Below the pieces are notes generated by a model. That model saw nothing but the letters and a program-made list of their open reading frames with translations. It searched no databases and was not told where the DNA came from. Below, one piece after another: positions 30,325 through 40,581 of a stretch of DNA of 64,000 nucleotides. Each line of letters starts with the position of its first letter. Position 1 is the stretch's first letter. A program made the translations under genes and the position numbers. Source of the stretch: Arsenophonus endosymbiont of Aphis craccivora (lineage in GTDB: Bacteria > Pseudomonadota > Gammaproteobacteria > Enterobacterales > Enterobacteriaceae); NCBI RefSeq assembly GCF_013460135.1, contig NZ_CP038155.1, positions 1,054,001-1,118,000 of the forward strand. Reading direction: 5' to 3'.

Positions 30325-31037
30325 TGACGTTTGCGCCAACACTTAACAAACCCCATTGTATTACCTATTTTCATGCGGGTTCGCATAAATTTTATGGGTG
30401 TTGGCGTCAACGGTAATGTTCTTTTACGGGCAATGATAAGATTGATACAACCGGCAAATTGCAAATTTCTATTGATAAAATGATCAGGGTTTATCCAGGG
30501 TATAATTTGAAAACTTTGTCGCTGCAGTACTTCGTAATTCAATAAGCTCAACCAATCAAGTTGACGCCAGGTAGAAAACATATGACTACGATATGGTTGC
30601 CGCTTACGCAAAAGAGGAATACATTTCCCTAACCCTAGCAAACTAAAAGGATTAAAATTAGATAAAATTAGCCAACCATCATCAACCAAAACCCTATCAG
30701 CTGCACGCAATAACCAATGTGGGTTAGTACTGTAAGATAGTTGTTGTATTAAAAGACAGGCATCGATCGATTTGTCCTCGAAAGGCATTTCATTAGGATC
30801 ACCTAATAATTGACAGTTACTTCCAGCTATATTCATGCTAAATTGATGGGTAATCAGCGATGCTTGGGTATCAATCTGTAAACTCAATTGGCCAATTTTT
30901 AATAAATGGAAACCAAATATTTTTGGCCACCATGGTTGTAGCTGCTGGTTCAATGCAATACGATAATATTCTCCCCATGGAATGTCTTCCCAGGAGTCAG
31001 GCATTTTAGATCGTTGAGCAATACGAGCTGACTTCAT
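30321..31037 (-). CDS. yafS: YafS, predicted SAM-dependent methyltransferase
   Basis: 238 residues similar to YafS, always located between rnhA and gloB. A class I methyltransferase core is suggested by [54 protein letters not shown] (acidic motif, then the typical post-motif strand). The N-terminal SAM-binding glycine loop is less obvious than usual. No substrate is known. It is divergent from gloB with a short shared promoter region. Confidence 0.88.
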   Translation of the reverse strand: MKSARIAQRSKMPDSWEDIPWGEYYRIALNQQLQPWWPKIFGFHLLKIGQLSLQIDTQASLITHQFSMNIAGSNCQLLGDPNEMPFEDKSIDACLLIQQLSYSTNPHWLLRAADRVLVDDGWLILSNFNPFSLLGLGKCIPLLRKRQPYRSHMFSTWRQLDWLSLLNYEVLQRQSFQIIPWINPDHFINRNLQFAGCINLIIARKRTLPLTPTPIKFMRTRMKIGNTMGFVKCWRKRH

Positions 31038-31081
31038 TGTAATATCCTTCTAACCCTTTAGTTATGAGGCATTATTATATT

Positions 31082-31834
31082 ATGGAGCTTATCAGAATTC
31101 CTTCCTTAGTTGATAATTATATATGGCTATTAATCTATCAAGGTAACTGTATTATTGTCGATCCTGGTACTGCTAAGCCAGTGCAGCAATTTTTACAACA
31201 AAATGCTATAAAACCGGTCGCTATTTTACTTACTCACCACCATCATGATCACGTCGATGGCGTCAAAGAATTACAAAAATATTATCCCGAATTAGTCGTC
31301 TATGGTCCAATGGAAACCAGTAGCAAAGGAGCAACATGTATCATAAAAGGTGGAGAGCAGCTAAATTTTGCCGGCTTTTCATGGCAAATTTTTGCCGTAC
31401 CTGGACATACTTTAGGACATGTTGCTTACTATCAAAAACCATATCTATTTTGCGGTGATACCCTATTTTCTGGTGGTTGTGGCCGTATTTTTGAAGGAAC
31501 AGCTGAACAAATGTATCATTCGCTTGAAACGCTTAAAGCTTTACATGATGAGAAGTTAGTCTGTTGCGCACATGAATATACCGCTGCGAATATGGTATTT
31601 GCCAGTTATTTGCTACCCCACGATGAAGCAATAAAAGCTTATACTTTTGCCGTGAACCAAAAACGAGCCCAAAAACAATCCACACTGCCATCACAACTTA
31701 AAGTAGAAAAAAAGATCAATATCTTCTTAAAATATGACGATCCTTACTTACAAAAAGTATTGGGGTTTTCTCCTGCTACTTGTTCAAATTGTGATGTATT
31801 TGCCAAAATTCGCAAACTAAAAGATCGCTTTTAA
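31082..31834 (+). CDS. gloB: Hydroxyacylglutathione hydrolase (glyoxalase II)
   Basis: Hydrolyses S-lactoylglutathione to lactate, completing methylglyoxal detoxification. It is a metallo-beta-lactamase fold with the binuclear metal motif THHHHDHVDGVKEL, PGHTLGHVAYY, FCGDTLFSGGCGRIFEG and CAHEYTAANM. I chose ATG 31082 (MELIRIPSLVDNYIW), which gives the family length of 250 and has gagg upstream; an ATG 18 bases earlier (31064) would add six unconserved residues. Confidence 0.95.
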   Translation: MELIRIPSLVDNYIWLLIYQGNCIIVDPGTAKPVQQFLQQNAIKPVAILLTHHHHDHVDGVKELQKYYPELVVYGPMETSSKGATCIIKGGEQLNFAGFSWQIFAVPGHTLGHVAYYQKPYLFCGDTLFSGGCGRIFEGTAEQMYHSLETLKALHDEKLVCCAHEYTAANMVFASYLLPHDEAIKAYTFAVNQKRAQKQSTLPSQLKVEKKINIFLKYDDPYLQKVLGFSPATCSNCDVFAKIRKLKDRF

Positions 31835-31923
31835 ATTGATGGTTGTCATTAGCTAACGAGATCAGTATCATTCCCTCTTTATTAAACAATTGAATAAATA
31901 ACAACCTAGGATAGGTTACATTA

Positions 31924-33288
31924 ATGAAGACAAAAGCGATACTATTCGCCTATGTTCTGCTTGTTGGTTGTCACATGACACCCAATGAGCAAACACCAGA
32001 TCCGTCTTCAGCCAATCAAGATATTGAAACTACCACTTGGGAATCAACCTATTTAATAGAAAATGATTTGTGGGGTTATATTAGTAATGAGCTGAAAATG
32101 GATATTCCTGATAATGCCAGGATCAGAAATCAAATCAAATCTTATTTGGCCAAAGAAAGCTATTTGCGGAATGTGACATTACGCGCAGAGCCTTACATGT
32201 ACTGGATTGTTGAAAAAATTGATCAACGCCACCTGCCAATGGAGCTTGCCCTGGTTCCTATCGTTGAAAGTGCTTTTAATCCCCATGCAACCTCACAGGC
32301 TCAGGCTACAGGTTTATGGCAGATTATTCCATTGACTGGTCAGTCATATGGATTAAAACAAAATAAATGGGTTGATGAACGCAGAGATGTCGCTGCCTCG
32401 ACTAGTGCAGCACTAAATTTACTTGAACGATTAAATAACCTATTCGACGGTGATTGGCCTCTAACACTTGCTGCTTATAATTGTGGCGAAGGTTGTGTGC
32501 TTAATGCCATCAAGAAAAATGAAGAGCTGGGATTACCTACTAATTATTGGTCGTTATCACTCCCCAAAGAAACAATGAATTATGTACCAAAAATTTTGGC
32601 TCTCAGTAATATATTACGCAATAGCGAACAATATGCATTGCAATTACCAACAACCAATAAAAATAATGCACTTACCCAGGTTAATATAGGCGAACAAATT
32701 ACCTTACCTCAAGCAGCTAGACTTTCTGGACTGCCATTAACCGCTCTTAAAGCCTATAATCCAAATTTAAAACATAATATAACACCTCCAGCCGGTCCCT
32801 ATACTATTATGCTACCAACAGATAAAGCGGATCTGCTTAAGGATGCGCTTTCTGATCAAGACGTATTAAATAGTATTCGCCTTGCTGTTGCCAACAATAA
32901 TAAACAGATATTAGCTAGACAGCGTTCTATCACTAATTACAAAGTTAAACGCGGTGACTCCTTATCGATTATTGCCAAACGTTTTAATACCACAACCGAT
33001 AAGCTTAAGTCACTCAATGGCATGAAAACAGCCAACTTGCGGATCGGGCAAACATTAAAAATTAGCGGTAAAAATAGTTATCGTGCACCAACTATGATTG
33101 CTAAAAATAGCACTTCATCAGGCAAGAAAGTTAAAGTAAATATCAAGACCTACAAAGTCCGTCAAGGTGATTCCTATTACAGTATTGCTAAACGCCACGG
33201 CATCGATCTTAAAGATCTGATGAATTGGAACTCTAGCGTTAGAATAGCAGATTTAAAACCGGGCATAACGCTGACTATTCACCTCTAA
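31924..33288 (+). CDS. mltD: Membrane-bound lytic murein transglycosylase D
   Basis: Lipoprotein that cleaves peptidoglycan glycan strands to anhydromuramic products. A type II signal peptide ends in the lipobox LLVGC (Cys17). The SLT domain (about residues 110-230) has the catalytic glutamate in PIVESAFNPHATSQAQATGLWQI and the AAYNCGEG motif. Two C-terminal LysM repeats (TNYKVKRGDSLSIIAKRFN... and KTYKVRQGDSYYSIAKRHG...) bind glycan. Its last 36 bases overlap the tail of truncated serA on the other strand, marking a chromosomal join. The C-terminus (LTIHL) is slightly shorter than in E. coli, so the join may have trimmed it. Confidence 0.95.
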   Translation: MKTKAILFAYVLLVGCHMTPNEQTPDPSSANQDIETTTWESTYLIENDLWGYISNELKMDIPDNARIRNQIKSYLAKESYLRNVTLRAEPYMYWIVEKIDQRHLPMELALVPIVESAFNPHATSQAQATGLWQIIPLTGQSYGLKQNKWVDERRDVAASTSAALNLLERLNNLFDGDWPLTLAAYNCGEGCVLNAIKKNEELGLPTNYWSLSLPKETMNYVPKILALSNILRNSEQYALQLPTTNKNNALTQVNIGEQITLPQAARLSGLPLTALKAYNPNLKHNITPPAGPYTIMLPTDKADLLKDALSDQDVLNSIRLAVANNNKQILARQRSITNYKVKRGDSLSIIAKRFNTTTDKLKSLNGMKTANLRIGQTLKISGKNSYRAPTMIAKNSTSSGKKVKVNIKTYKVRQGDSYYSIAKRHGIDLKDLMNWNSSVRIADLKPGITLTIHL

Positions 33289-34398
33289 TAATATTATGGT
33301 AAAATAGCCCTTCGCGCGAAAGATCTGATTAATACGATTTAACATCCCCGGACGATTTGCATGAATATGCAATAAACAATTAGTATCGTCAGTATGAATA
33401 GGTAATGAAACTTCAGGGACATTGACCGCCGATAAAGTAGAACCATTATCAGAATATTTTGCTAACTTATTAGCCACTTCAGAACCAATATTTTCCTGTG
33501 CTTCTTGCGTTGAGCCACCAATATGAGGGGTTAAAATAACATTATCAAAACCTATTAACGGTGAGCTGAAAGGATCACCATTACTGGCTGGTTCTTTAGG
33601 AAATACATCAATTGCAGCACCTGAGATATGCTGACTTTTCAACGCCTCAGCTAAGGCCGGGATATCAACTACGCTACCACGTGAAGTATTGATCAAAATC
33701 GCGCCGGGTTTCATCAAGGTTAGTTGTTCTTTGCCAAACATATTCTTAGTACTCGCTGTTTCAGGAACATGTAAGCTAATAACATCACTCATATTGAGTA
33801 ATTCGGTCATAGTAGGAACTTGGCAAGCATTACCTAGCGGTCACTTATTTGCAATATCATAGAAATAAACATTCATTCCAATATTTTCAGCTAAGATACC
33901 TAATTGAGTACCAATATGACCATAACCAATGATAACTAATTTCTTACCGCGTGCTTCATAGCTTCCTTTGGCTTGTTTATTCCATATTCCACGATGGGCT
34001 TTCATGCTCGCTTCTGGAATACGACGTAAAAGCAATAGTAATTCGCCAAGTACCATTTCTGCCACAGAGCGTGTATTGGAAAATGGCGCATTAAAAACTG
34101 GAATGCCCCGCTTAGCCGCAGCCTGCATATCAACTTGATTGGTGCCAATGCAAAAGCAACCGACTGCAATCAATTTTTCAGCCACGGCTAAAACCTGTTC
34201 GCTAAGATAGGTACGGGAACGAATACCGATAAAGTGGACATCAGGGATCACTGCGATGAATTCTTCTGTTGATAATGCACCTTCATGATATTCAATATTG
34301 TCATAGCCTGCTGCCCGCAGATTATTAATTGAACTTTGATGCACACCCTCTAAAAGCAAAAATTTAATTTTCTGTTTTTGTAAAGATACATTAACCAT
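33253..34398 (-). pseudogene. serA: D-3-phosphoglycerate dehydrogenase, nonsense plus 3' truncation
   Basis: First enzyme of serine synthesis. From ATG 34398 the frame matches SerA (KFLLLEGVHQ, GCFCIGTNQVD, NAD motif IIGYGHIGTQLG) until a TGA at 33841-33843 (codon 186), where orthologues have leucine (NK-L-PLGNA). The same frame resumes unbroken through SRGSVVDIPAL, DVFPKEPASN and LTPHIGGSTQEAQENIG. The C-terminal ACT domain begins (LLHIHANRPGMLNRINQIFR) but is lost: the last ~60 codons are replaced by sequence overlapping the mltD end. Two independent lesions make this a firm pseudogene and predict serine auxotrophy unless another copy exists. Confidence 0.93.
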
Positions 34399-34689
34399 TT
34401 ACCCCATCCTATCATTAAGATTACGGCTATCACCTATTTTGTCATACAAACATAACAAAAATTTTCCCAGTAGCAATACTATCATTTACCCAAGCAACGA
34501 AATAAATCTCAACTAAAACGCTATAACGAACAAAAAGGAAATTAAAGAGGCAAAAATAAGATTTTTATCATACTAAATCAATTATTATGATATAACTCAC
34601 TAAATTTGAGAGTAAAAAAATATAAATTTAATATAGGCAATAAGTACTACCTTAATAGGCCGGTCAGCACTTTAAAAACCACCAAATAA

Positions 34690-35355
34690 TTAGCTGTTAG
34701 CCGTTAATTTTTTTACTCCAGCTGATGTTGCCAGCAAAATAATATCTGCTGGGCGATTGGCAAATAACCCTACCGTTACTACACCGGCAATCGCATTAAT
34801 TTTATTTTCAAGCTCTATCGGATCTAGGATCTCTAAATTGTGAACATCAAGAATGACATTACCATTATCAGTAACCACATTTTGCCGATATTCTGGCATG
34901 CCTCCTAACCTTACCAATTGACGAGCGACATAAGCGCGCGCCATCGGAATTACTTCAACAGGTAATGGAAATTTACCTAAAATATCCACTTGCTTAGATT
35001 TATCAGCTATAGTGATAAATTGCTTAGCCATCGCAGCGATGACTTTTTCACGCGTCAAGGCAGCGCCACCCCCTTTGATCATCATTAGATCTGGATTAAA
35101 TTCATCAGCACCATCAATATCAATATCAATACCATCCACATCATTACTATCAAGAATAGGAATGGCTAACGCGGTTAATTTGTCTGTAGAAGCAACCGAA
35201 CTTGAGACTGCACCTTTAATTAAATGTTTTTGTGTCGCTAAGCCATCAATAAAATGCGCAACGGTAGAGCCTGTTCCAACACCAACCACCATATCTGGTT
35301 TGATATATTCCAAAGCAGCCCAGCCGACCATTTTTTTTAATTCATCCTGTGTCAT
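34690..35355 (-). CDS. rpiA: Ribose-5-phosphate isomerase A
   Basis: Interconverts ribose 5-phosphate and ribulose 5-phosphate. The 221 residues contain [39 protein letters not shown] (catalytic aspartates, lysine and glutamate) and the C-terminal [15 protein letters not shown]. It stands between serA and argP as in E. coli and is divergent from argP. Together with tktA it keeps the non-oxidative pentose phosphate pathway working. Confidence 0.96.
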   Translation of the reverse strand: MTQDELKKMVGWAALEYIKPDMVVGVGTGSTVAHFIDGLATQKHLIKGAVSSSVASTDKLTALAIPILDSNDVDGIDIDIDGADEFNPDLMMIKGGGAALTREKVIAAMAKQFITIADKSKQVDILGKFPLPVEVIPMARAYVARQLVRLGGMPEYRQNVVTDNGNVILDVHNLEILDPIELENKINAIAGVVTVGLFANRPADIILLATSAGVKKLTANS

Positions 35356-35495
35356 AATTAGTTGCCCTATTATTTTTTATTGCTAAAACCTACTAATTAA
35401 TTAGTATAACGAAATTTGCCCGGCTATCGATTGGAAAAATATTGCATAGTAAGATATAGAATAACATCTGAATTGAATTTTAAAGAGATTTTTTC

Positions 35496-36419
35496 GTGAT
35501 TAAACGCCCTGACTATCGAGCACTACAAGCATTGGATACTGTGATCCGTGAACGCGGCTTTGAGCGCGCTGCGCAAAAGTTATGTATCACTCAATCTGCC
35601 GTTTCCCAACGAATTAAGCAGCTTGAGAACCTATTTGGTCAACCATTATGAGTGAGGAATATCCCTCCTCAACCGACTGAGCAAGGACAAAAACAACTCT
35701 CGCTATTACATCAAGTGGAATTACTAGAAGAGCAATGGCTTGGTGACGAAAGTAATGGCACAACCCCGTTTTTACTATCAGTGGCAGTCAATGCTGATAG
35801 TTTAGCAACCTGGTTCCTGCCGGCTCTTAATCCAGTACTACATGACAGCCCTATTCGTATTAATATTCAAGTCGAAGATGAAACCCGGACTCAAGAGCTG
35901 CTACGTAGAGGAGAGGTCGTTGGCGCGATTAGTATTCAACCAGAGCCTTTACCTGGCTGCCTGGTAGATAAATTGGGTGCACTGGATTATGTATTTGTGT
36001 CCTCACCTACTTTTGCTGAGCGTTATTTCCCTACTGGGGTAACAAAAGCCTCACTGTTAAGGGCACCTGCTGTCGCTTTTGATCATCTAGATGATATGCA
36101 TCCAGCTTTTGTGCAACAGAATTTTAACCTATCTCCGGGTAGTGTTCCTTGCCATATTGTGAATTCCTCAGAGGCATTTGTTCAACTTGCTAAGCAAGGC
36201 TCAACCTGTTGTATGATCCCACATTTACAAATTATTGATGAATTAAATTCAGGTGAACTAGTCGACCTCACGCCCGGACTATGTCAGCGTAGAATGCTAT
36301 ACTGGCACCGCCTTTCGCCTGAAAGCAGGACAATGAGAAAGGTAACTGACGCCCTGGTAAAAACTGGACGCCAGATATTAAAACAAACAGATAATGATAA
36401 TGTGGCAAATAACAATTAA
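35496..36419 (+). pseudogene. argP: LysR-family regulator ArgP (IciA), nonsense at codon 52
   Basis: From a GTG at 35496 the frame reads [51 protein letters not shown], a perfect ArgP winged helix-turn-helix, then a TGA at 35649-35651 where orthologues have leucine (GQPL-L-VR). The rest is open and well conserved ([64 protein letters not shown]). The DNA-binding and effector domains are thus separated. A GTG directly after the stop (35652) could start a ligand-binding fragment without DNA-binding ability. ArgP activates argO and lysine-responsive genes in E. coli; argO itself is absent from its usual place. Confidence 0.92.
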
Positions 36420-37144
36420 CGTTTCAATTCAAAAACAACATCAACTTGATCGGTAAAATCAATACTCTGTTGTTCGTAAGTTTGATTGCTATCACTGGCA
36501 GCAGCAGCCACCATTTGGTTCATAGCCTTCATTCTTGTCATTGGATAAGGGGTTGCATCAGGTGCTCGATAATTAATACTATAAACTTTGCCTAATTTAA
36601 CATTAAATCCTGCTGCTAACGCTTCTGCTTGCACTTTAGCATTGTCAATTGCTTTATTACGAGCTTCATCACGATAGTGTTTAGGATCCTTAACACAAAA
36701 TTGCACCGAATTAATTTCATTTAAACCAGCTGCTAATGCACCATCCAATAAAGTATTCAATTGATCTAGTTTATATAGTTTAACTTCTACTGAACGTTCT
36801 GCAGTATAACCGACTATTTTAGATTTTTCGGCCCTTTTATCATATTCATATTTCGGTTGAGTCGTGATATTTGCCGCATTGATATAGCCACTTTCTATCC
36901 CTTTATCCTTGAGAAAGTCAAAATATTGCTTAACACGTGCGTCAACCGCCGTTTTAGCTGAGGCAGCATTTTTTTCAGTTACAGCAACATTAATTAGTAA
37001 AGTGACCATATCTGGTGTGGCTTTAATCGTTGCATTACCTGAGGTCACGATATGTGGCCCATTAGGTCAGGAGTTAGATTGAGCAAGTAATGGTAATGAA
37101 CTGACTGACATCATCGCTAAAAATATAATTGAACTAAGCTTCAC
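36416..37144 (-). pseudogene. yggE: YggE (SIMPL-domain periplasmic protein), nonsense at codon 26
   Basis: Starts at GTG 37144 behind cagga, giving an export signal (KLSSIIFLAMMSVSSLPLLAQ) followed by SNS, a TGA at 37067-37069, then PNGPHIVTSGNATIKATPD, which is continuous with the oxidative-stress-related SIMPL domain of YggE. Orthologues have leucine where the TGA stands (NE-L-PDGPHIVTSG). Downstream the 210-residue domain is intact, so a GTG at 37048 could make a signal-less cytoplasmic version with no obvious use. Its 3' end overlaps the argP end by 4 bases. Confidence 0.9.
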
Positions 37145-37315
37145 GAGACCTCCTGCACATAATTAATCAACTCTAGATAGACTATTTGCTAGCCAATAAT
37201 CGTTTATTCTTAACATAATAGAATATTAAAAAGCATAATAGGAAGGTTAATCATAATGAATAATTTTAATCAACACTAACTAATGCAAATTTAAATAGCG
37301 AGATTTTACTGACCA

Positions 37316-37350
37316 ATAAAAATATTGGTGTGAAAGCTAATTCACACCAA
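37316..37350 (-). terminator. mscS terminator
   Basis: Perfect 10-bp stem ttggtgtgaa/ttcacaccaa with a six-base loop, followed on the minus strand by atttttatt. It is 10 bases past the mscS stop. Confidence 0.82.
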
Positions 37351-37359
37351 AATAATTGG

Positions 37360-38211
37360 CTAGCTATTTTTGGTTTGATATAAATGAACATCCATTTGTG
37401 GAAAAGGTATACCAATATTATGTGCATCTAACTGTTTTTTAAAATTTTCCATCAAGTCCCAATAGACATTCCATCCATCAGCATTAGTCGTCCAAACACG
37501 TACGACAAAATTAAGAGAAGAAGGTGCCATTTCATGTAAACGGATAGTAACACCTTTATCATGCTGAATACGCTCATCTGCCGCAATAACATCACCTAAC
37601 ACTTTTTTAACCTTATCAATATCCGCATTATAGCCGACACCCACCATAATTTGAGTACGCCGATTAGGTTCACGAGAAGTGTTTATAATATTGTCGTTAA
37701 TCACTTTGCTATTGGGTATAACAACAATGCGATCATCAGCCGTACGTAATGAAGTTGAAAAAATCTGGACATGCTCAACGGTTCCTTCCACTGCACCTAA
37801 AATCACATATTCTCCAGCTCGCAGTGGCCTAAAAATAACCAATAACACACCAGCAGCAAAATTAGATAAAGAACCCTGTAAAGCTAAACCAATCGCCAAA
37901 CCGGCAGCACCTAAAACAGCAATAACGGAGGCAGTTTGCACACCTAACTTACTTAATACTGCTATTAAGGTAAATGCAATAATGCCATAACGAACAATTG
38001 CTGATAAAAAATCTCTGACCGTCTTATCTATACCGCGTAATGACATTAATCGATTAGTGATGTGACTCATCCATTTAGCAACAATCAAACCAGCAAATAA
38101 AATCACTAATGCAAAAACGATATTTACCGCATACTGAATTAACAAATCCTGATGATTAATAAGCCAACTCGTTGCCTGATCGATCGTTTCTACCACACCA
38201 TTTGCATCCAT
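37360..38211 (-). CDS. mscS: Small-conductance mechanosensitive channel MscS
   Basis: Heptameric inner-membrane channel that opens under membrane tension on osmotic downshock. The 283 residues (E. coli 286) show three N-terminal helices and the pore-lining glycine/alanine-rich TM3, [31 protein letters not shown], followed by the cytoplasmic beta domain. In E. coli mscS lies between fbaA and argO/yggE; here the yggE side is kept but fbaA is 13 kb away. Confidence 0.97.
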   Translation of the reverse strand: MDANGVVETIDQATSWLINHQDLLIQYAVNIVFALVILFAGLIVAKWMSHITNRLMSLRGIDKTVRDFLSAIVRYGIIAFTLIAVLSKLGVQTASVIAVLGAAGLAIGLALQGSLSNFAAGVLLVIFRPLRAGEYVILGAVEGTVEHVQIFSTSLRTADDRIVVIPNSKVINDNIINTSREPNRRTQIMVGVGYNADIDKVKKVLGDVIAADERIQHDKGVTIRLHEMAPSSLNFVVRVWTTNADGWNVYWDLMENFKKQLDAHNIGIPFPQMDVHLYQTKNS

Positions 38212-38314
38212 CTCAATCCCCCTCGAGAAAATAAATTAATTACTAATCATATATCCGAAACTGTATAATTTTAGATATAACATTGACAAAATAAAACAGC
38301 GATTTTGTTATCTT

Positions 38315-38702
38315 TTAATCGATAATGTTTAATAAAATAAAGTTACGATAGTTTTCCAGCATTTTAATAAAATCATCTAAACCACAAAATGCAATACTCT
38401 CGTTATCGTAATAACACATCCCTTCTTCTAAATCTTCTGTTTGAAAATGTAACTGGTTAGCTCGTATCATGATCTCTTTATCATCCATGAACAATGTAAA
38501 TTCACGTCCGATTTTTTTCCATTGACGCCCGCTGCCTTTAATAGAATGATAACCTGCCTGAATCTGCTCTAACTGACATAAATCACCTTTAATTTCCTCA
38601 TTCAACCAATAACCCATTCAACCAATAACCAATTGCTTCATGATCCATTGAAAATCGAGCAATGATATGGCCAGTGACATCCTGTTGAAATTCATAATCC
38701 AT
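38315..38702 (-). pseudogene. yacL: YacL (UPF0231), frameshifted by a 16-bp tandem duplication
   Basis: From ATG 38702 the frame reads [29 protein letters not shown], the true YacL N-terminus, then goes out of frame and stops within the duplication. The second frame continues [57 protein letters not shown] to the end. Removing one repeat unit restores a complete ~119-residue YacL. The function of YacL is unknown; it normally lies next to acnB, from which it is now separated by two IS copies and a small gene. Confidence 0.88.
38599..38630. repeat. 16-bp perfect tandem duplication inside yacL
   Basis: cattcaaccaataacc occurs twice head to tail (38599-38614 and 38615-38630). It adds 16 bases, not a multiple of three. 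Replication slippage is the simplest origin. Confidence 0.95.
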
Positions 38703-38894
38703 ACCTGATCTCCGTCCTGTTCCTCGAGTGTATTTTTTATTTATATCAGTCTAAATATTATCATTACCATAAAAATACTTTATTTTAACAATAATATAAA
38801 TACCCTATTACATATAGAGGTGGCTATTTAAAAATTGGCGATTAATAAGTAATATTGTTTCAGCCACTAAAGAGACGAGACTTAGCTAATTTTA

Positions 38895-39949
38895 GGCTTT
38901 GTTGAATAAATCGAACTTTTAGGTGATTGGCGGAGCTGATCGCTAAATTCGTTTCAACATCAGGTCCCCATGGCAAAGCAAAAGTTTAAAATTACCAACT
39001 GGCCCGCGTACAACAAGGCACTCAGACAACGCGGTTCCCTGACGGTCTGGCTTGATGAGTCGGCCATCGCTGGATGGACTGACAGTTCTTCGCCTGAAGG
39101 TCGTGGCCGGCCGCTTTACTACAGCGATATGGCTGTTACCACTGTCCTGATGATGAAGCGTGTGTTTAACCTGTCGCTACGGGCATTACAGGGCTTCGTT
39201 GATTCGATTTTTAAACTCATGTCTTTGCCGCTGTGCTGTCCGGACTACTCGCTGGTCAGCAGACGAGCAAAGAGCGTCAACATCAGCATAAAAACGCCAA
39301 CGCGTGGTGAAATCTCGCATCTGGTCATCGACAGTACCGGTCTGAAGGTCTTTGGCGAAGGTGAATGGAAAGTCAGGCAGCATGGGGCTGACAGACGAAG
39401 AGTGTGGCGCAAGCTTCATCTGGCAGCAGACAGTGTGACTCATGAGATTATCTGTGCCGACTTATCGCTCAGCGGAACGACAGATGCGCAGGCACTGCCG
39501 GGCCTGATTAACCAAACCCACCGGAAAATCAGGGAAGTGTCAGCAGACGGTGCTTATGACGCCTGTTACTGCCACGATGCGTTGCTAAGAAAGAAAATCA
39601 GGCCCCTTATCCCGCCGCGAAGCGGAGCGAAATACTGGCCGGACAAGTACCATGAACGTAACCATGCGGTGGCGAATCAGCGTCTGAGCAGGAGTAATGA
39701 TATGTGGAAAAAGAAAGTGGGTTATCACCGGCGTTCAGTGGCAGAAACAGCGATGTTCCGCATAAAAACTTTGCTGGGTGGCCATCTGAGCCTGCGTGAC
39801 TATGAGGCTCAGGTAGGTGAAGCAATGGCGATGGTCAAAGCGCTGAACCGTATGACGTTGTTGGGTATGCCACACAGCGTCAGGATCGGATAACAGCTGT
39901 AGCAGAGGGAGCCATCCTGTCGGCTAATTCTGATTTATTCAACAAAGCC
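38895..39949 (+). mobile_element. IS903-like element, copy 7 (intergenic)
   Basis: 1055 bp, target duplication ctaatttta at 38886-38894 and 39950-39958. Confidence 0.96.
38970..39893 (+). CDS. IS903-like transposase, copy 7
   Basis: Open 307-codon frame equal to the majority protein at every variable position seen (D78, G124, W133, T147, T173, S191, H253, S274). This is the best candidate for an active parental copy in the window. Confidence 0.96.
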   Translation: MAKQKFKITNWPAYNKALRQRGSLTVWLDESAIAGWTDSSSPEGRGRPLYYSDMAVTTVLMMKRVFNLSLRALQGFVDSIFKLMSLPLCCPDYSLVSRRAKSVNISIKTPTRGEISHLVIDSTGLKVFGEGEWKVRQHGADRRRVWRKLHLAADSVTHEIICADLSLSGTTDAQALPGLINQTHRKIREVSADGAYDACYCHDALLRKKIRPLIPPRSGAKYWPDKYHERNHAVANQRLSRSNDMWKKKVGYHRRSVAETAMFRIKTLLGGHLSLRDYEAQVGEAMAMVKALNRMTLLGMPHSVRIG

Positions 39950-40131
39950 CTAATTTTATGTAACAACGCCATTTTTAAGAGAGTTTATAGTTATATTGTC
40001 TTGTAAGCATATTTCTAAATATGTAACCTTAAATTATAGCCGTTCAAAAATTATTTTCTTCGTAAAATGGGTAGATGATGGCTGTAATTCTCTACAGTTG
40101 GAATTTAATATTTAATAAAAGGATTTAAGTT

Positions 40132-40467
40132 ATGGATGTTAAAGAAATTAATGATAAATTAGATAAAATTATAACCCAAGCATATCAAGATGATAGAATT
40201 AATAACGAAGAAGTTCAGAATATTCGTGACATTGCCGATCTTGTTTTTGAAAAAATTGTCATTGAAGCGGCTAACACTGGTAAAAATAATTCCATAACAG
40301 CATTCCAGAAATCATGCGATGTAACGGTTCAATTAATGCAAGATTCTTTTTTTAAATTGAAAAAAGAAAATCTTAACAGCAGTCAAAAAGATCTAGTTAA
40401 AACAGCATTTAATGCACAACTTACTTACATAAAAGCAAATTTTGATCGCTTTTTTAATTCCCTTTAA
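40132..40467 (+). CDS. Small orphan protein, family member A (paralogue at 58482)
   Basis: 111 residues, helix-rich and charged, without signal peptide or membrane segment; unrecognised. The ATG has aaaggat upstream. It is clearly related to the protein at 58482: shared features are a Y..(D/E)(D/N)R..N(D/E)E.Q.I start block, FQ.S....VQLMQ(D/N)S in the middle and a C-terminal ANFDR.F.SL. Codon use is AT-rich like the host, not like the IS. It lies between yacL and acnB, normally adjacent genes, and between IS copies 7 and 8, so it is an insertion relative to E. coli. Two maintained copies argue that it is a real expressed family. Confidence 0.75.
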   Translation: MDVKEINDKLDKIITQAYQDDRINNEEVQNIRDIADLVFEKIVIEAANTGKNNSITAFQKSCDVTVQLMQDSFFKLKKENLNSSQKDLVKTAFNAQLTYIKANFDRFFNSL

Positions 40468-40581
40468 CAAATATAATCTGAAGTTGTCTGGTAAATAATC
40501 AATTTTCTAAATAATAGATACAAATTCTAAAGAGGCATAAATTTTTCAGATAGCAGATAGATGAATCTAAACGCTATACAC

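Noticed and set aside
33841-37069. TGA recoded as a sense codon genome-wide
   Set aside because: epd and the pentapeptide gene end at TGA in the expected place, and most long genes contain no internal TGA, so TGA is a normal stop.
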